Part shown: positions 1 to 10,281 of the stretch, piece after piece
Layout of the letters: every line of letters begins with the position of its first letter
How positions within the stretch are numbered: the first letter of the stretch is position 1
Source: Micropterix aruncella
Taxonomy: Eukaryota > Arthropoda > Insecta > Lepidoptera > Micropterigidae
Assembly (NCBI GenBank): GCA_944548615.1
Contig: CALYMY010000076.1
Location: 1-64,000 of the forward strand
Reading direction: 5' to 3'
DNA: 64,000 bases
Position numbers and translations under genes: made by a program
The notes under the pieces: generated by a model
Databases searched by the model: none
Seen by the model: the letters and a program-made list of their open reading frames with translations, nothing else
Told to the model about the DNA's origin: nothing

Positions 1-1392
1 TAGGTTTACTCTATCACGATCTTTTTCGAAAAATGTGATTTTTTCATAACAATTTCTATGTTTAAAATGAAATTTTATATAAAATTTTTCAAAATGTCAA
101 AATTTCGAAAATGCCATTTTGTAGAGATTACCAAGGCCGTCGTTCTGTCCGAACGCCGTAACGCTATAGGTTTACTCTATCACGATCTTTTTCGAAAAAT
201 GTGATTTTTTCATAATAATTTCTATGTTTAAAATGAAATTTTATATAAAATTTTTCAAAATGTCAAAATTTCAAAAATGCCATTTTGTAGAGCTTAAGCG
301 GGGTGTCGATCTAGCCAAAGACCGCAACGCGGTAGGTTTACTCTATCACGGTCTTTTTCGAAAAATGTCATTTATTCATAACAATTTCTATGTTCAAAAT
401 GAAAGTTTATATAAAAAATTTCAAAATGTCAAAATTTCGAAAATGCCATTTCGTAGAGATTACCAAGGCCGTGGTTCTGTCCGAACGCCGTAACGCTATA
501 GGTTTACTCTATCACGATCTTTTTCGAAAAATGTGATTTTTTCATTATAATTTCTATGTTTAAAATGAAATTTTATATAAAATTTTTCAAAATGTCAAAA
601 TTTCAAAAATGCCATTTTGTAGAGCTTAAGCGGGGTGTCGATCTCGCCAAAGACCGCAACGCGGTAGGTTTACTCTATCTCGATTTATTTCGAAAAATGT
701 GATTTTTTCATAACAATTTCTATGTTCAAAATGAAAGTTTATATAAAAAATTTCAAAATGTCAAAATTTCGAAAATGCCATTTTGTAGAGATTACCAAGG
801 CCGTCGTTCTGTCCGAACGCCGTAACCCTATAGGTTTACTCTATCACGATCTTTTTCGAAAAATGTGATTTTTTCATAACAATTTCTATGTTTAAAATGA
901 AATTTTATATAAAATTTTTCAAAATGTCAAAATTTCGAAAATGCCATTTTGTAGAGATTACCAAGGCCGTCGTTCTGTCCGAACGCCGTAACCCTATAGG
1001 TTTACTCTATCACGATCTTTTTCGAAAAATATGATTTTTTCATAATAATTTCTATGTTTAAAATGAAATTTTATATAAAATTTTTCAAAAAGTCAAAATT
1101 TCAAAAATGCCATTTTGTAGAGCTTAAGCGGGGTGTCGATCTCGCCAAAGACCGCAACGCGGTAGGTTTACTCTATCTCGTTCTTTTGTGAAAAATGTGA
1201 TTTTTTCATAACAATTTCTATGTTCAAAATGAAAGTTTATATAAAAAATTTCAAAATGTCAAAATTTCGAAAATGCCATTTCGTAGAGATTTCAAAGGCC
1301 TTCGTTATGCCCAAACACCGTAACGCGTTTTATTTACTCTATCACGGTCTTTTTCGAAAAATGACATTTATTCATAACAATTTCTATGTTCA
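1..1392 (+). repeat. Unit 1 module A (partial), 166-bp monomers M4-M12
   Basis: The window opens exactly at the first base of monomer M4. Monomer starts are 1, 167, 333, 499, 665, 831, 997, 1163 and 1329, an exact 166-bp step. The last monomer (M12) is cut after 64 bp, where it joins module B. M1-M3 lie outside the window. Confidence 0.95.
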
Positions 1393-2834
1393 GGAGTTCC
1401 CTCGTCGGGAGCCAACCCTGGGTGCAGCAGCCATGTCATGGTGGAACTTAGTAATTGCCATCATAATGGAATGCCTATACCAAATTTCACGTCTCTACGG
1501 TTGACCGTTGAGGAGTTCCCTCGTCGGGAGCCAACCCTGGGTGCAGCAGCCATGTCATGGTGGAACTTAGTAATTGCCATCATAATGGAATGCCTATACC
1601 AAATTTCACGTCTCTACGGTTGACCGTTGAGGAGTTCCCTCGTCGGGAGCCAACCCTGGGTGCAGCAGCGATGTCATGGTGGAACTTAGAAATTGCCGTC
1701 ATAATGGAATGCCTATACCAAATTTCACGTCTCTACGGTTGACCGTTGAGGAGTTCCCTCGTCGGGAGCCAACCCTGGGTGCAGCAGCCATGTCATGGTG
1801 GAACTTAGTAATTGCCATCATAATGGAATGCCTATACCAAATTTCACGTCTCTACGGTTGACCGTTGAGGAGTTCCCTCGTCGGGAGCCAACCCTGGGTG
1901 CAGCAGCCATGTCATGGTGGAACTTAGTAATTGCCATCATAATGGAATGCCTATACCAAATTTCACGTCTCTACGGTTGACCGTTGAGGAGTTCCCTCGT
2001 CGGGAGCCAACCCTGGGTGCAGCAGCCATGTCATGGTGGAACTTAGTAATTGCCATCATAATGGAATGCCTATACCAAATTTCACGTCTCTACGGTTGAC
2101 CGTTGAGGAGTTCCCTCGTCGGGAGCCAACCCTGGGTGCAGCAGCCATGTCATGGTGGAACTTAGTAATTGCCATCATAATGGAATGCCTATACCAAATT
2201 TCACGTCTCTACGGTTGACCGTTGAGGAGTTCCCTCGTCGGGAGCCAACCCTGGGTGCAGCAGCGATGTCATGGTGGAACTTAGAAATTGCCGTCATAAT
2301 GGAATGCCTATACCAAATTTCACGTCTCTACGGTTGACCGTTGAGGAGTTCCCTCGTCGGGAGCCAACCCTGGGTGCAGCAGCCATGTCATGGTGGAACT
2401 TAGTAATTGCCATCATAATGGAATGCCTATACCAAATTTCACGTCTCTACGGTTGACCGTTGAGGAGTTCCCTCGTCGGGAGCCAACCCTGGGTGCAGCA
2501 GCCATGTCATGGTGGAACTTAGTAATTGCCATCATAATGGAATGCCTATACCAAATTTCACGTCTCTACGGTTGACCGTTGAGGAGTTCCCTCGTCGGGA
2601 GCCAACCCTGGGTGCAGCAGCCATGTCATGGTGGAACTTAGTAATTGCCATCATAATGGAATGCCTATACCAAATTTCACGTCTCTACGGTTGACCGTTG
2701 AGAAGTTCCCTCGTCGGGAGCCAACCCTGGGTGCAGCAGCCATGTCATGGTGGAACTTAGTAATTGCCATCATAATGGAATGCCTATACCAAATTTCACG
2801 TCTCTACGGTTGACCGTTGAGGAGTTCCCTCGTC
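1393..2834 (+). repeat. Unit 1 module B, twelve 119-bp monomers plus 14-bp stub
   Basis: Monomers start at 1393 and every 119 bp to 2702, with a truncated thirteenth at 2821-2834. Three monomer types exist. Standard (S) is most common. Variant V (copies 3 and 8) carries three linked changes, in copy 3 at 1670 (C to G), 1690 (T to A) and 1698 (A to G). Variant K (copy 12) has GA instead of GG near its start. The order is SSVSS SSVSS SK, pointing to an internal five-monomer duplication. The monomer is clearly richer in G+C than module A and contains the 11-bp dyad CCATG-T-CATGG (1431-1441 in copy 1). Because 119 is not a multiple of three, reading frame shifts in each copy and no protein is encoded. 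Confidence 0.95.
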
Positions 2835-2966
2835 CTTGTCACGTACCTCTTTCCGTAGGTTGTTTACTCCTTTTAATTCGTTTAACGCCTCGCGGGCAAT
2901 ATCTCTGGCTCTTTCCGGTATTTCTTCGAAATTCCGAAACGGCACTTCTATTTCTGTGGTCTCCAT
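2796..2966 (-). pseudogene. Truncated ORF (56 aa) starting in captured exon, running into B satellite
   Basis: The minus-strand ATG (2964-2966) is the first Met after an in-frame TGA 18 nt upstream. It begins METTEIEVPF. Residues 1-40 are charged and predicted helical (segments such as EEIPERARDIAREALNEL), with composition like real coding sequence. Residue 40 (E) coincides with the GAG|GTACGT donor at 2846/2847, so codons after 40 are probably intron and then satellite. The read-through frame stops at 2796-2798 inside B copy 12. I do not recognise a family. It is present unchanged in all 15 C copies. Most likely it is a non-functional first-exon fragment; a short peptide cannot be excluded. 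Confidence 0.5.
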
Positions 2967-2993
2967 ATTGTCTCTTCTCGTTGATCAAAGGCA
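2847..2993 (-). other. Exon-like block bounded by splice-type signals
   Basis: On the minus strand a run of T-rich sequence with TTCATTTTCATTTTCAG ends at 2994, and GAG|GTACGT stands at the other end (donor GT at 2846-2845). The 147-bp block has about 27 nt of leader, an ATG and exactly 40 codons, giving a phase-0 donor. A possible branch-like CTATTTAAT lies upstream of the pyrimidine tract. Alternative reading: TTTTCAGTG at 2992-2998 contains TCAGT, the insect initiator core, which would make this a first exon with its start site at about 2995. Equivalent blocks occupy C start +12 to +158 in every unit. Confidence 0.55.
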
Positions 2994-3213
2994 CTGAAAA
3001 TGAAAATGAAAAAGCACAGATTAAATAGTATTGAAAAGTAATTAAAGAAGAAGAAGAAGACGAGATAAAAAGCAGAAGCAATGAAATGAAAAGCGTTCTA
3101 AAACCCTATCTTTTGACACCTCGCTTGTGTGTATATGATAAAATAAAGAATATAATATTTAATTTATTAAACGAAGCCGCGGGAAAAATACTAAAACTCC
3201 CTTGGCTCGGATC

Positions 3214-3380
3214 GCTACTATTGAAAACAAACATCGTAAAATCGATAAATAAACTTTCGCAAGTATGACGAGGGCTGAAGTTACCATAGAAACAGAAATC
3301 GTTAAATCGATAAATATTCTATTGCGAGTCGGGCCACCGCCTGAGCTCGTTACTATGGAAACAAAACCGTTAAATCGATA
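3214..3380 (-). promoter_or_regulatory. Triplicated X-box-like plus ATCGATA promoter-like block
   Basis: Three imperfect copies of about 65-68 bp are visible. Copies 2 and 3 contain GTTACCATAGAAAC (3280-3293) and GTTACTATGGAAAC (3349-3362), both full matches to the RFX X-box consensus RYYNYYATRRNRAC. Copy 1 has a degenerate version at 3214-3228. Each is followed 25-27 bp later by ATCGATA (3241, 3306, 3374). On the minus strand this reads TATCGATT, seven of eight bases of the DREF element TATCGATA. The block lies about 220-390 bp upstream of the exon-like block, a sensible promoter position. Motif matches are seen; binding is inferred. Confidence 0.45.
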
Positions 3381-3550
3381 AATCAATATACCTATACAGA
3401 TATTAAATCGTCTATAATTCCGTTAATATTACTCAGATTTGAAAATTAAAAGAAGCGTTAGATGCGCAAAGCAAAACTCTATTAGATAATAATAAACAGG
3501 GAGGACTATTGATGCCTTTTAGCGCAATAGCCCTCAAACGTCGGAAGCCA

Positions 3551-5421
3551 ATTTATTTCGAAAAATGTGATTTTTTCATAACAATTTCTATGTTCAAAAT
3601 GAAAGTTTATATAAAAAAATTCAAAATGTCAAAATTTCGAAAATGCCATTTCGTAGAGATTTCAAAGGCCTTCGTTCTGTCCGAACACCGTAACGCGTTA
3701 GGTTTACTCTATCTCGATTTATTTCGAAAAATGTGATTTTTTCATAATAATTTCCAAGTTCAAAATGAAAGTTTATATAAAAATTTTCAAAATATCAAAA
3801 TTTCAAAAATGCCATTTTGTAGAGCTTAAGCGGGGTGTCGATCTCGCCAAAGACCGCAACGCGGTAGGTTTACTCTATCTCGATTTATTTCGAAAAATGT
3901 GATTTTTTCATAACAATTTCTATGTTCAAAATGAAAGTTTATATAAAATTTTTCAAAATGTCAAAATTTCGAAAATGCCATTTTGTAGAGATTACCAAGG
4001 TCGTCGTTCTGTCCGAACGCCGTAACGCTATAGGTTTACTCTATCACGATCTTTTTCGAAAAATGTGATTTTTTCATAACAATTTCTATGTTTAAAATGA
4101 AATTTTATATAAAATTTTTCAAAATGTCAAAATTTCGAAAATGCCATTTTGTAGAGATTACCAAGGCCGTCGTTCTGTCCGAACGCCGTAACGCTATAGG
4201 TTTACTCTATCACGATCTTTTTCGAAAAATGTGATTTTTTCATAATAATTTCTATGTTTAAAATGAAATTTTATATAAAATTTTTCAAAATGTCAAAATT
4301 TCAAAAATGCCATTTTGTAGAGCTTAAGCGGGGTGTCGATCTAGCCAAAGACCGCAACGCGGTAGGTTTACTCTATCACGGTCTTTTTCGAAAAATGTCA
4401 TTTATTCATAACAATTTCTATGTTCAAAATGAAAGTTTATATAAAAAATTTCAAAATGTCAAAATTTCGAAAATGCCATTTCGTAGAGATTACCAAGGCC
4501 GTGGTTCTGTCCGAACGCCGTAACGCTATAGGTTTACTCTATCACGATCTTTTTCGAAAAATGTGATTTTTTCATTATAATTTCTATGTTTAAAATGAAA
4601 TTTTATATAAAATTTTTCAAAATGTCAAAATTTCAAAAATGCCATTTTGTAGAGCTTAAGCGGGGTGTCGATCTCGCCAAAGACCGCAACGCGGTAGGTT
4701 TACTCTATCTCGATTTATTTCGAAAAATGTGATTTTTTCATAACAATTTCTATGTTCAAAATGAAAGTTTATATAAAAAATTTCAAAATGTCAAAATTTC
4801 GAAAATGCCATTTTGTAGAGATTACCAAGGCCGTCGTTCTGTCCGAACGCCGTAACCCTATAGGTTTACTCTATCACGATCTTTTTCGAAAAATGTGATT
4901 TTTTCATAACAATTTCTATGTTTAAAATGAAATTTTATATAAAATTTTTCAAAATGTCAAAATTTCGAAAATGCCATTTTGTAGAGATTACCAAGGCCGT
5001 CGTTCTGTCCGAACGCCGTAACCCTATAGGTTTACTCTATCACGATCTTTTTCGAAAAATATGATTTTTTCATAATAATTTCTATGTTTAAAATGAAATT
5101 TTATATAAAATTTTTCAAAAAGTAAAATTTCAAAAATGCCATTTTGTAGAGCTTAAGCGGGGTGTCGATCTCGCCAAAGACCGCAACGCGGTAGGTTTAC
5201 TCTATCTCGTTCTTTTGTGAAAAATGTGATTTTTTCATAACAATTTCTATGTTCAAAATGAAAGTTTATATAAAAAATTTCAAAATGTCAAAATTTCGAA
5301 AATGCCATTTCGTAGAGATTTCAAAGGCCTTCGTTATGCCCAAACACCGTAACGCGTTTTATTTACTCTATCACGGTCTTTTTCGAAAAATGACATTTAT
5401 TCATAACAATTTCTATGTTCA
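3551..5421 (+). repeat. Unit 2 module A, standard 166-bp array (M1-M12)
   Basis: M1 is truncated (first 18 bp missing) at 3551. M2-M11 start at 3699, 3865, 4031, 4197, 4363, 4529, 4695, 4861, 5027 and 5192. M12 (64 bp) starts at 5358. Each monomer has a conserved A+T-rich part of about 120 bp and a switchable segment of about 43 bp in three versions: a (GATTACCAAGG...), b (GCTTAAGCGGGG...) and c (GATTTCAAAGG...). The order M1-M11 is c b a a b a b a a b c, so M2-M6 and M7-M11 look like an old five-monomer duplication. Dyads recur: an 18-bp perfect palindrome AAATTTTATATAAAATTT and TTTTTCGAAAAA. One C is missing after 5123, making this array 1871 bp. Confidence 0.95.
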
Positions 5422-6863
5422 GGAGTTCCCTCGTCGGGAGCCAACCCTGGGTGCAGCAGCCATGTCATGGTGGAACTTAGTAATTGCCATCATAATGGAA
5501 TGCCTATACCAAATTTCACGTCTCTACGGTTGACCGTTGAGGAGTTCCCTCGTCGGGAGCCAACCCTGGGTGCAGCAGCCATGTCATGGTGGAACTTAGT
5601 AATTGCCATCATAATGGAATGCCTATACCAAATTTCACGTCTCTACGGTTGACCGTTGAGGAGTTCCCTCGTCGGGAGCCAACCCTGGGTGCAGCAGCGA
5701 TGTCATGGTGGAACTTAGAAATTGCCGTCATAATGGAATGCCTATACCAAATTTCACGTCTCTACGGTTGACCGTTGAGGAGTTCCCTCGTCGGGAGCCA
5801 ACCCTGGGTGCAGCAGCCATGTCATGGTGGAACTTAGTAATTGCCATCATAATGGAATGCCTATACCAAATTTCACGTCTCTACGGTTGACCGTTGAGGA
5901 GTTCCCTCGTCGGGAGCCAACCCTGGGTGCAGCAGCCATGTCATGGTGGAACTTAGTAATTGCCATCATAATGGAATGCCTATACCAAATTTCACGTCTC
6001 TACGGTTGACCGTTGAGGAGTTCCCTCGTCGGGAGCCAACCCTGGGTGCAGCAGCCATGTCATGGTGGAACTTAGTAATTGCCATCATAATGGAATGCCT
6101 ATACCAAATTTCACGTCTCTACGGTTGACCGTTGAGGAGTTCCCTCGTCGGGAGCCAACCCTGGGTGCAGCAGCCATGTCATGGTGGAACTTAGTAATTG
6201 CCATCATAATGGAATGCCTATACCAAATTTCACGTCTCTACGGTTGACCGTTGAGGAGTTCCCTCGTCGGGAGCCAACCCTGGGTGCAGCAGCGATGTCA
6301 TGGTGGAACTTAGAAATTGCCGTCATAATGGAATGCCTATACCAAATTTCACGTCTCTACGGTTGACCGTTGAGGAGTTCCCTCGTCGGGAGCCAACCCT
6401 GGGTGCAGCAGCCATGTCATGGTGGAACTTAGTAATTGCCATCATAATGGAATGCCTATACCAAATTTCACGTCTCTACGGTTGACCGTTGAGGAGTTCC
6501 CTCGTCGGGAGCCAACCCTGGGTGCAGCAGCCATGTCATGGTGGAACTTAGTAATTGCCATCATAATGGAATGCCTATACCAAATTTCACGTCTCTACGG
6601 TTGACCGTTGAGGAGTTCCCTCGTCGGGAGCCAACCCTGGGTGCAGCAGCCATGTCATGGTGGAACTTAGTAATTGCCATCATAATGGAATGCCTATACC
6701 AAATTTCACGTCTCTACGGTTGACCGTTGAGAAGTTCCCTCGTCGGGAGCCAACCCTGGGTGCAGCAGCCATGTCATGGTGGAACTTAGTAATTGCCATC
6801 ATAATGGAATGCCTATACCAAATTTCACGTCTCTACGGTTGACCGTTGAGGAGTTCCCTCGTC
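5422..6863 (+). repeat. Unit 2 module B, twelve 119-bp monomers plus stub
   Basis: Same order as unit 1 (V at copies 3 and 8, K at copy 12). The stub is 6850-6863. No unit-specific change was noticed. Confidence 0.95.
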
Positions 6864-7579
6864 CTTGTCACGTACCTCTTTCCGTAGGTTGTTTACTCCT
6901 TTTAATTCGTTTAACGCCTCGCGGGCAATATCTCTGGCTCTTTCCGGTATTTCTTCGAAATTCCGAAACGGCACTTCTATTTCTGTGGTCTCCATATTGT
7001 CTCTTCTCGTTGATCAAAGGCACTGAAAATGAAAATGAAAAAGCACAGATTAAATAGTATTGAAAAGTAATTAAAGAAGAAGAAGAAGACGAGATAAAAA
7101 GCAGAAGCAATGAAATGAAAAGCGTTCTAAAACCCTATCTTTTGACACCTCGCTTGTGTGTATATGATAAAATAAAGAATATAATATTTAATTTATTAAA
7201 CGAAGCCGCGGGAAAAATACTAAAACTCCCTTGGCTCGGATCGCTACTATTGAAAACAAACATCGTAAAATCGATAAATAAACTTTCGCAAGTATGACGA
7301 GGGCTGAAGTTACCATAGAAACAGAAATCGTTAAATCGATAAATATTCTATTGCGAGTCGGGCCACCGCCTGAGCTCGTTACTATGGAAACAAAACCGTT
7401 AAATCGATAAATCAATATACCTATACAGATATTAAATCGTCTATAATTCCGTTAATATTACTCAGATTTGAAAATTAAAAGAAGCGTTAGATGCGCAAAG
7501 CAAAACTCTATTAGATAATAATAAACAGGGAGGACTATTGATGCCTTTTAGCGCAATAGCCCTCAAACGTCGGAAGCCA
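6864..7579 (-). repeat. Unit 2 module C
   Basis: Full-length 716-bp copy. The exon-like block is 6876-7022 on the minus strand and its ATG is 6993-6995. Confidence 0.9.
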
Positions 7580-10281
7580 ATTTATTTCGAAAAATGTGAT
7601 TTTTTCATAACAATTTCTATGTTCAAAATGAAAGTTTATATAAAAAAATTCAAAATGTCAAAATTTCGAAAATGCCATTTCGTAGAGATTTCAAAGGCCT
7701 TCGTTCTGTCCGAACACCGTAACGCGTTAGGTTTACTCTATCTCGATTTATTTCGAAAAATGTGATTTTTTCATAATAATTTCCAAGTTCAAAATGAAAG
7801 TTTATATAAAAATTTTCAAAATATCAAAATTTCAAAAATGCCATTTTGTAGAGCTTAAGCGGGGTGTCGATCTCGCCAAAGACCGCAACGCGGTAGGTTT
7901 ACTCTATCTCGATTTATTTCGAAAAATGTGATTTTTTCATAACAATTTCTATGTTCAAAATGAAAGTTTATATAAAATTTTTCAAAATGTCAAAATTTCG
8001 AAAATGCCATTTTGTAGAGATTACCAAGGTCGTCGTTCTGTCCGAACGCCGTAACGCTATAGGTTTACTCTATCACGATCTTTTTCGAAAAATGTGATTT
8101 TTTCATTATAATTTCTATGTTTAAAATGAAATTTTATATAAAATTTTTCAAAATGTCAAAATTTCAAAAATGCCATTTTGTAGAGCTTAAGCGGGGTGTC
8201 GATCTCGCCAAAGACCGCAACGCGGTAGGTTTACTCTATCTCGATTTATTTCGAAAAATGTGATTTTTTCATAACAATTTCTATGTTCAAAATGAAAGTT
8301 TATATAAAAAATTTCAAAATGTCAAAATTTCGAAAATGCCATTTTGTAGAGATTACCAAGGCCGTCGTTCTGTCCGAACGCCGTAACCCTATAGGTTTAC
8401 TCTATCACGATCTTTTTCGAAAAATGTGATTTTTTCATAACAATTTCTATGTTTAAAATGAAATTTTATATAAAATTTTTCAAAATGTCAAAATTTCGGA
8501 AATGCCATTTCGTAGAGATTTCAAAGGCCTTCGTTCTGTCCGAACACCGTAACGCGTTAGGTTTACTCTATCTCGATTTATTTCGAAAAATGTGATTTTT
8601 TCATAATAATTTCCAAGTTCAAAATGAAAGTTTATATAAAAAATTTCAAAATATCAAAATTTCAAAAATGCCATTTTGTAGAGCTTAAGCGGGGTGTCGA
8701 TCTCGCCAAAGACCGCAACGCGGTAGGTTTACTCTATATCGATTTATTTCGAAAAATGTGATTTTTTCATAACAATTTCTATGTTCAAAATGAAAGTTTA
8801 TATAAAATTTTTCAAAATGTCAAAATTTCGAAAATGCCATTTTGTAGAGATTACCAAGGCCGTCGTTCTGTCCGAACGCCGTAACGCTATAGGTTTACTC
8901 TATCACGATCTTTTTCGAAAAATGTGATTTTTTCATAACAATTTCTATGTTTAAAATGAAATTTTATATAAAATTTTTCAAAATGTCAAAATTTCGAAAA
9001 TGCCATTTTGTAGAGATTACCAAGGCCGTCGTTCTGTCCGAACGCCGTAACGCTATAGGTTTACTCTATCACGATCTTTTTCGAAAAATGTGATTTTTTC
9101 ATAATAATTTCTATGTTTAAAATGAAATTTTATATAAAATTTTTCAAAATGTCAAAATTTCAAAAATGCCATTTTGTAGAGCTTAAGCGGGGTGTCGATC
9201 TAGCCAAAGACCGCAACGCGGTAGGTTTACTCTATCACGGTCTTTTTCGAAAAATGTCATTTATTCATAACAATTTCTATGTTCAAAATGAAAGTTTATA
9301 TAAAAAATTTCAAAATGTCAAAATTTCGAAAATGCCATTTCGTAGAGATTACCAAGGCCGTGGTTCTGTCCGAACGCCGTAACGCTATAGGTTTACTCTA
9401 TCACGATCTTTTTCGAAAAATGTGATTTTTTCATTATAATTTCTATGTTTAAAATGAAATTTTATATAAAATTTTTCAAAATGTCAAAATTTCAAAAATG
9501 CCATTTTGTAGAGCTTAAGCGGGGTGTCGATCTCGCCAAAGACCGCAACGCGGTAGGTTTACTCTATCTCGATTTATTTCGAAAAATGTGATTTTTTCAT
9601 AACAATTTCTATGTTCAAAATGAAAGTTTATATAAAAAATTTCAAAATGTCAAAATTTCGAAAATGCCATTTTGTAGAGATTACCAAGGCCGTCGTTCTG
9701 TCCGAACGCCGTAACCCTATAGGTTTACTCTATCACGATCTTTTTCGAAAAATGTGATTTTTTCATAACAATTTCTATGTTTAAAATGAAATTTTATATA
9801 AAATTTTTCAAAATGTCAAAATTTCGAAAATGCCATTTTGTAGAGATTACCAAGGCCGTCGTTCTGTCCGAACGCCGTAACCCTATAGGTTTACTCTATC
9901 ACGATCTTTTTCGAAAAATATGATTTTTTCATAATAATTTCTATGTTTAAAATGAAATTTTATATAAAATTTTTCAAAAAGTCAAAATTTCAAAAATGCC
10001 ATTTTGTAGAGCTTAAGCGGGGTGTCGATCTCGCCAAAGACCGCAACGCGGTAGGTTTACTCTATCTCGTTCTTTTGTGAAAAATGTGATTTTTTCATAA
10101 CAATTTCTATGTTCAAAATGAAAGTTTATATAAAAAATTTCAAAATGTCAAAATTTCGAAAATGCCATTTCGTAGAGATTTCAAAGGCCTTCGTTATGCC
10201 CAAACACCGTAACGCGTTTTATTTACTCTATCACGGTCTTTTTCGAAAAATGACATTTATTCATAACAATTTCTATGTTCA
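7580..10281 (+). repeat. Unit 3 module A, expanded by five monomers
   Basis: The array is 2702 bp, exactly 5 x 166 longer than standard. Monomer order is M1 M2 M3 M7 M8, a hybrid of M9 (start) and M1 (end) at 8392-8557, M2' (8558), M3' (8724), then M4 (8890) to M12. Private markers are TTCGGAAATG in the hybrid (8497-8506), AAAAAATTTC instead of AAAATTTTC in M2', CTATATCG near 8735, and GGCCGTC instead of GGTCGTC in M3'. All four recur in unit 8. The simplest history is an eight-monomer duplication as in unit 8 followed by loss of M4-M6. Confidence 0.93.

Larger units (their letters stand above)
2835..3550 (-). repeat. Unit 1 module C, 716-bp captured single-copy-like segment
   Basis: This segment is not built from A or B monomers and occurs once per HOR unit. 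On the minus strand it reads as gene-derived DNA: a promoter-like block at 3214-3380, a pyrimidine tract ending in CAG at 2994-2996, an exon-like block at 2847-2993 with an ATG, and a GTACGT donor at 2841-2846. It then joins the B stub after 12 bp of presumed intron. A short GAA run lies near 3045-3060. The rest (about 3060-3210 and 3385-3550) is A+T-rich with no further signal I can support. The parent gene is not recognised. Confidence 0.85.

Noticed and set aside
224..493. ORFs of 75-94 residues rich in K, F and N in module A
   Set aside because: They are translations of 166-bp monomers (period not a multiple of three), of low complexity and broken by stops at repeat boundaries.
1393..1511. 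tRNA- or SINE-like origin of the B monomer
   Set aside because: I could not find a GGTTCGAAT-type B box or a cloverleaf on either strand.
1438..1623. Repeated 61-residue ORFs across all B arrays
   Set aside because: They are the same satellite frame restarting every 119 bp. The period is not a multiple of three and each ORF ends in the next monomer, so they are by-products of the repeat.
1393..2834. CRISPR array
   Set aside because: The 119-bp units are directly adjacent with no unique spacers, and no cas genes exist.
2847..2993. Repeat protein made by splicing the 147-nt exon head to tail across units
   Set aside because: Although 147 is a multiple of three, the joined frame reads TGC CTT TGA and stops at once.
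2839..3081. 80-residue minus-strand ORF starting MLLLFISSSSSS
   Set aside because: It reads the GAA/TTC run and the captured exon in the wrong frame. The frame starting at 2966 agrees with splice-type signals and has a more credible composition.
3086..3386. 60- and 75-residue ORFs overlapping on opposite strands in C
   Set aside because: They cover the A+T-rich promoter-like block, overlap each other and have no recognisable domain.
3505..3515. GGAGGA ahead of ATG as a bacterial ribosome binding site
   Set aside because: It occurs in eukaryotic satellite context, and the ORF after it simply runs into A monomers.
2835..3550. Module C as a transposable element
   Set aside because: I saw no terminal inverted repeats, no poly-A tail and no transposase or reverse transcriptase fragment; splice-type and promoter-type signals fit a gene fragment better.
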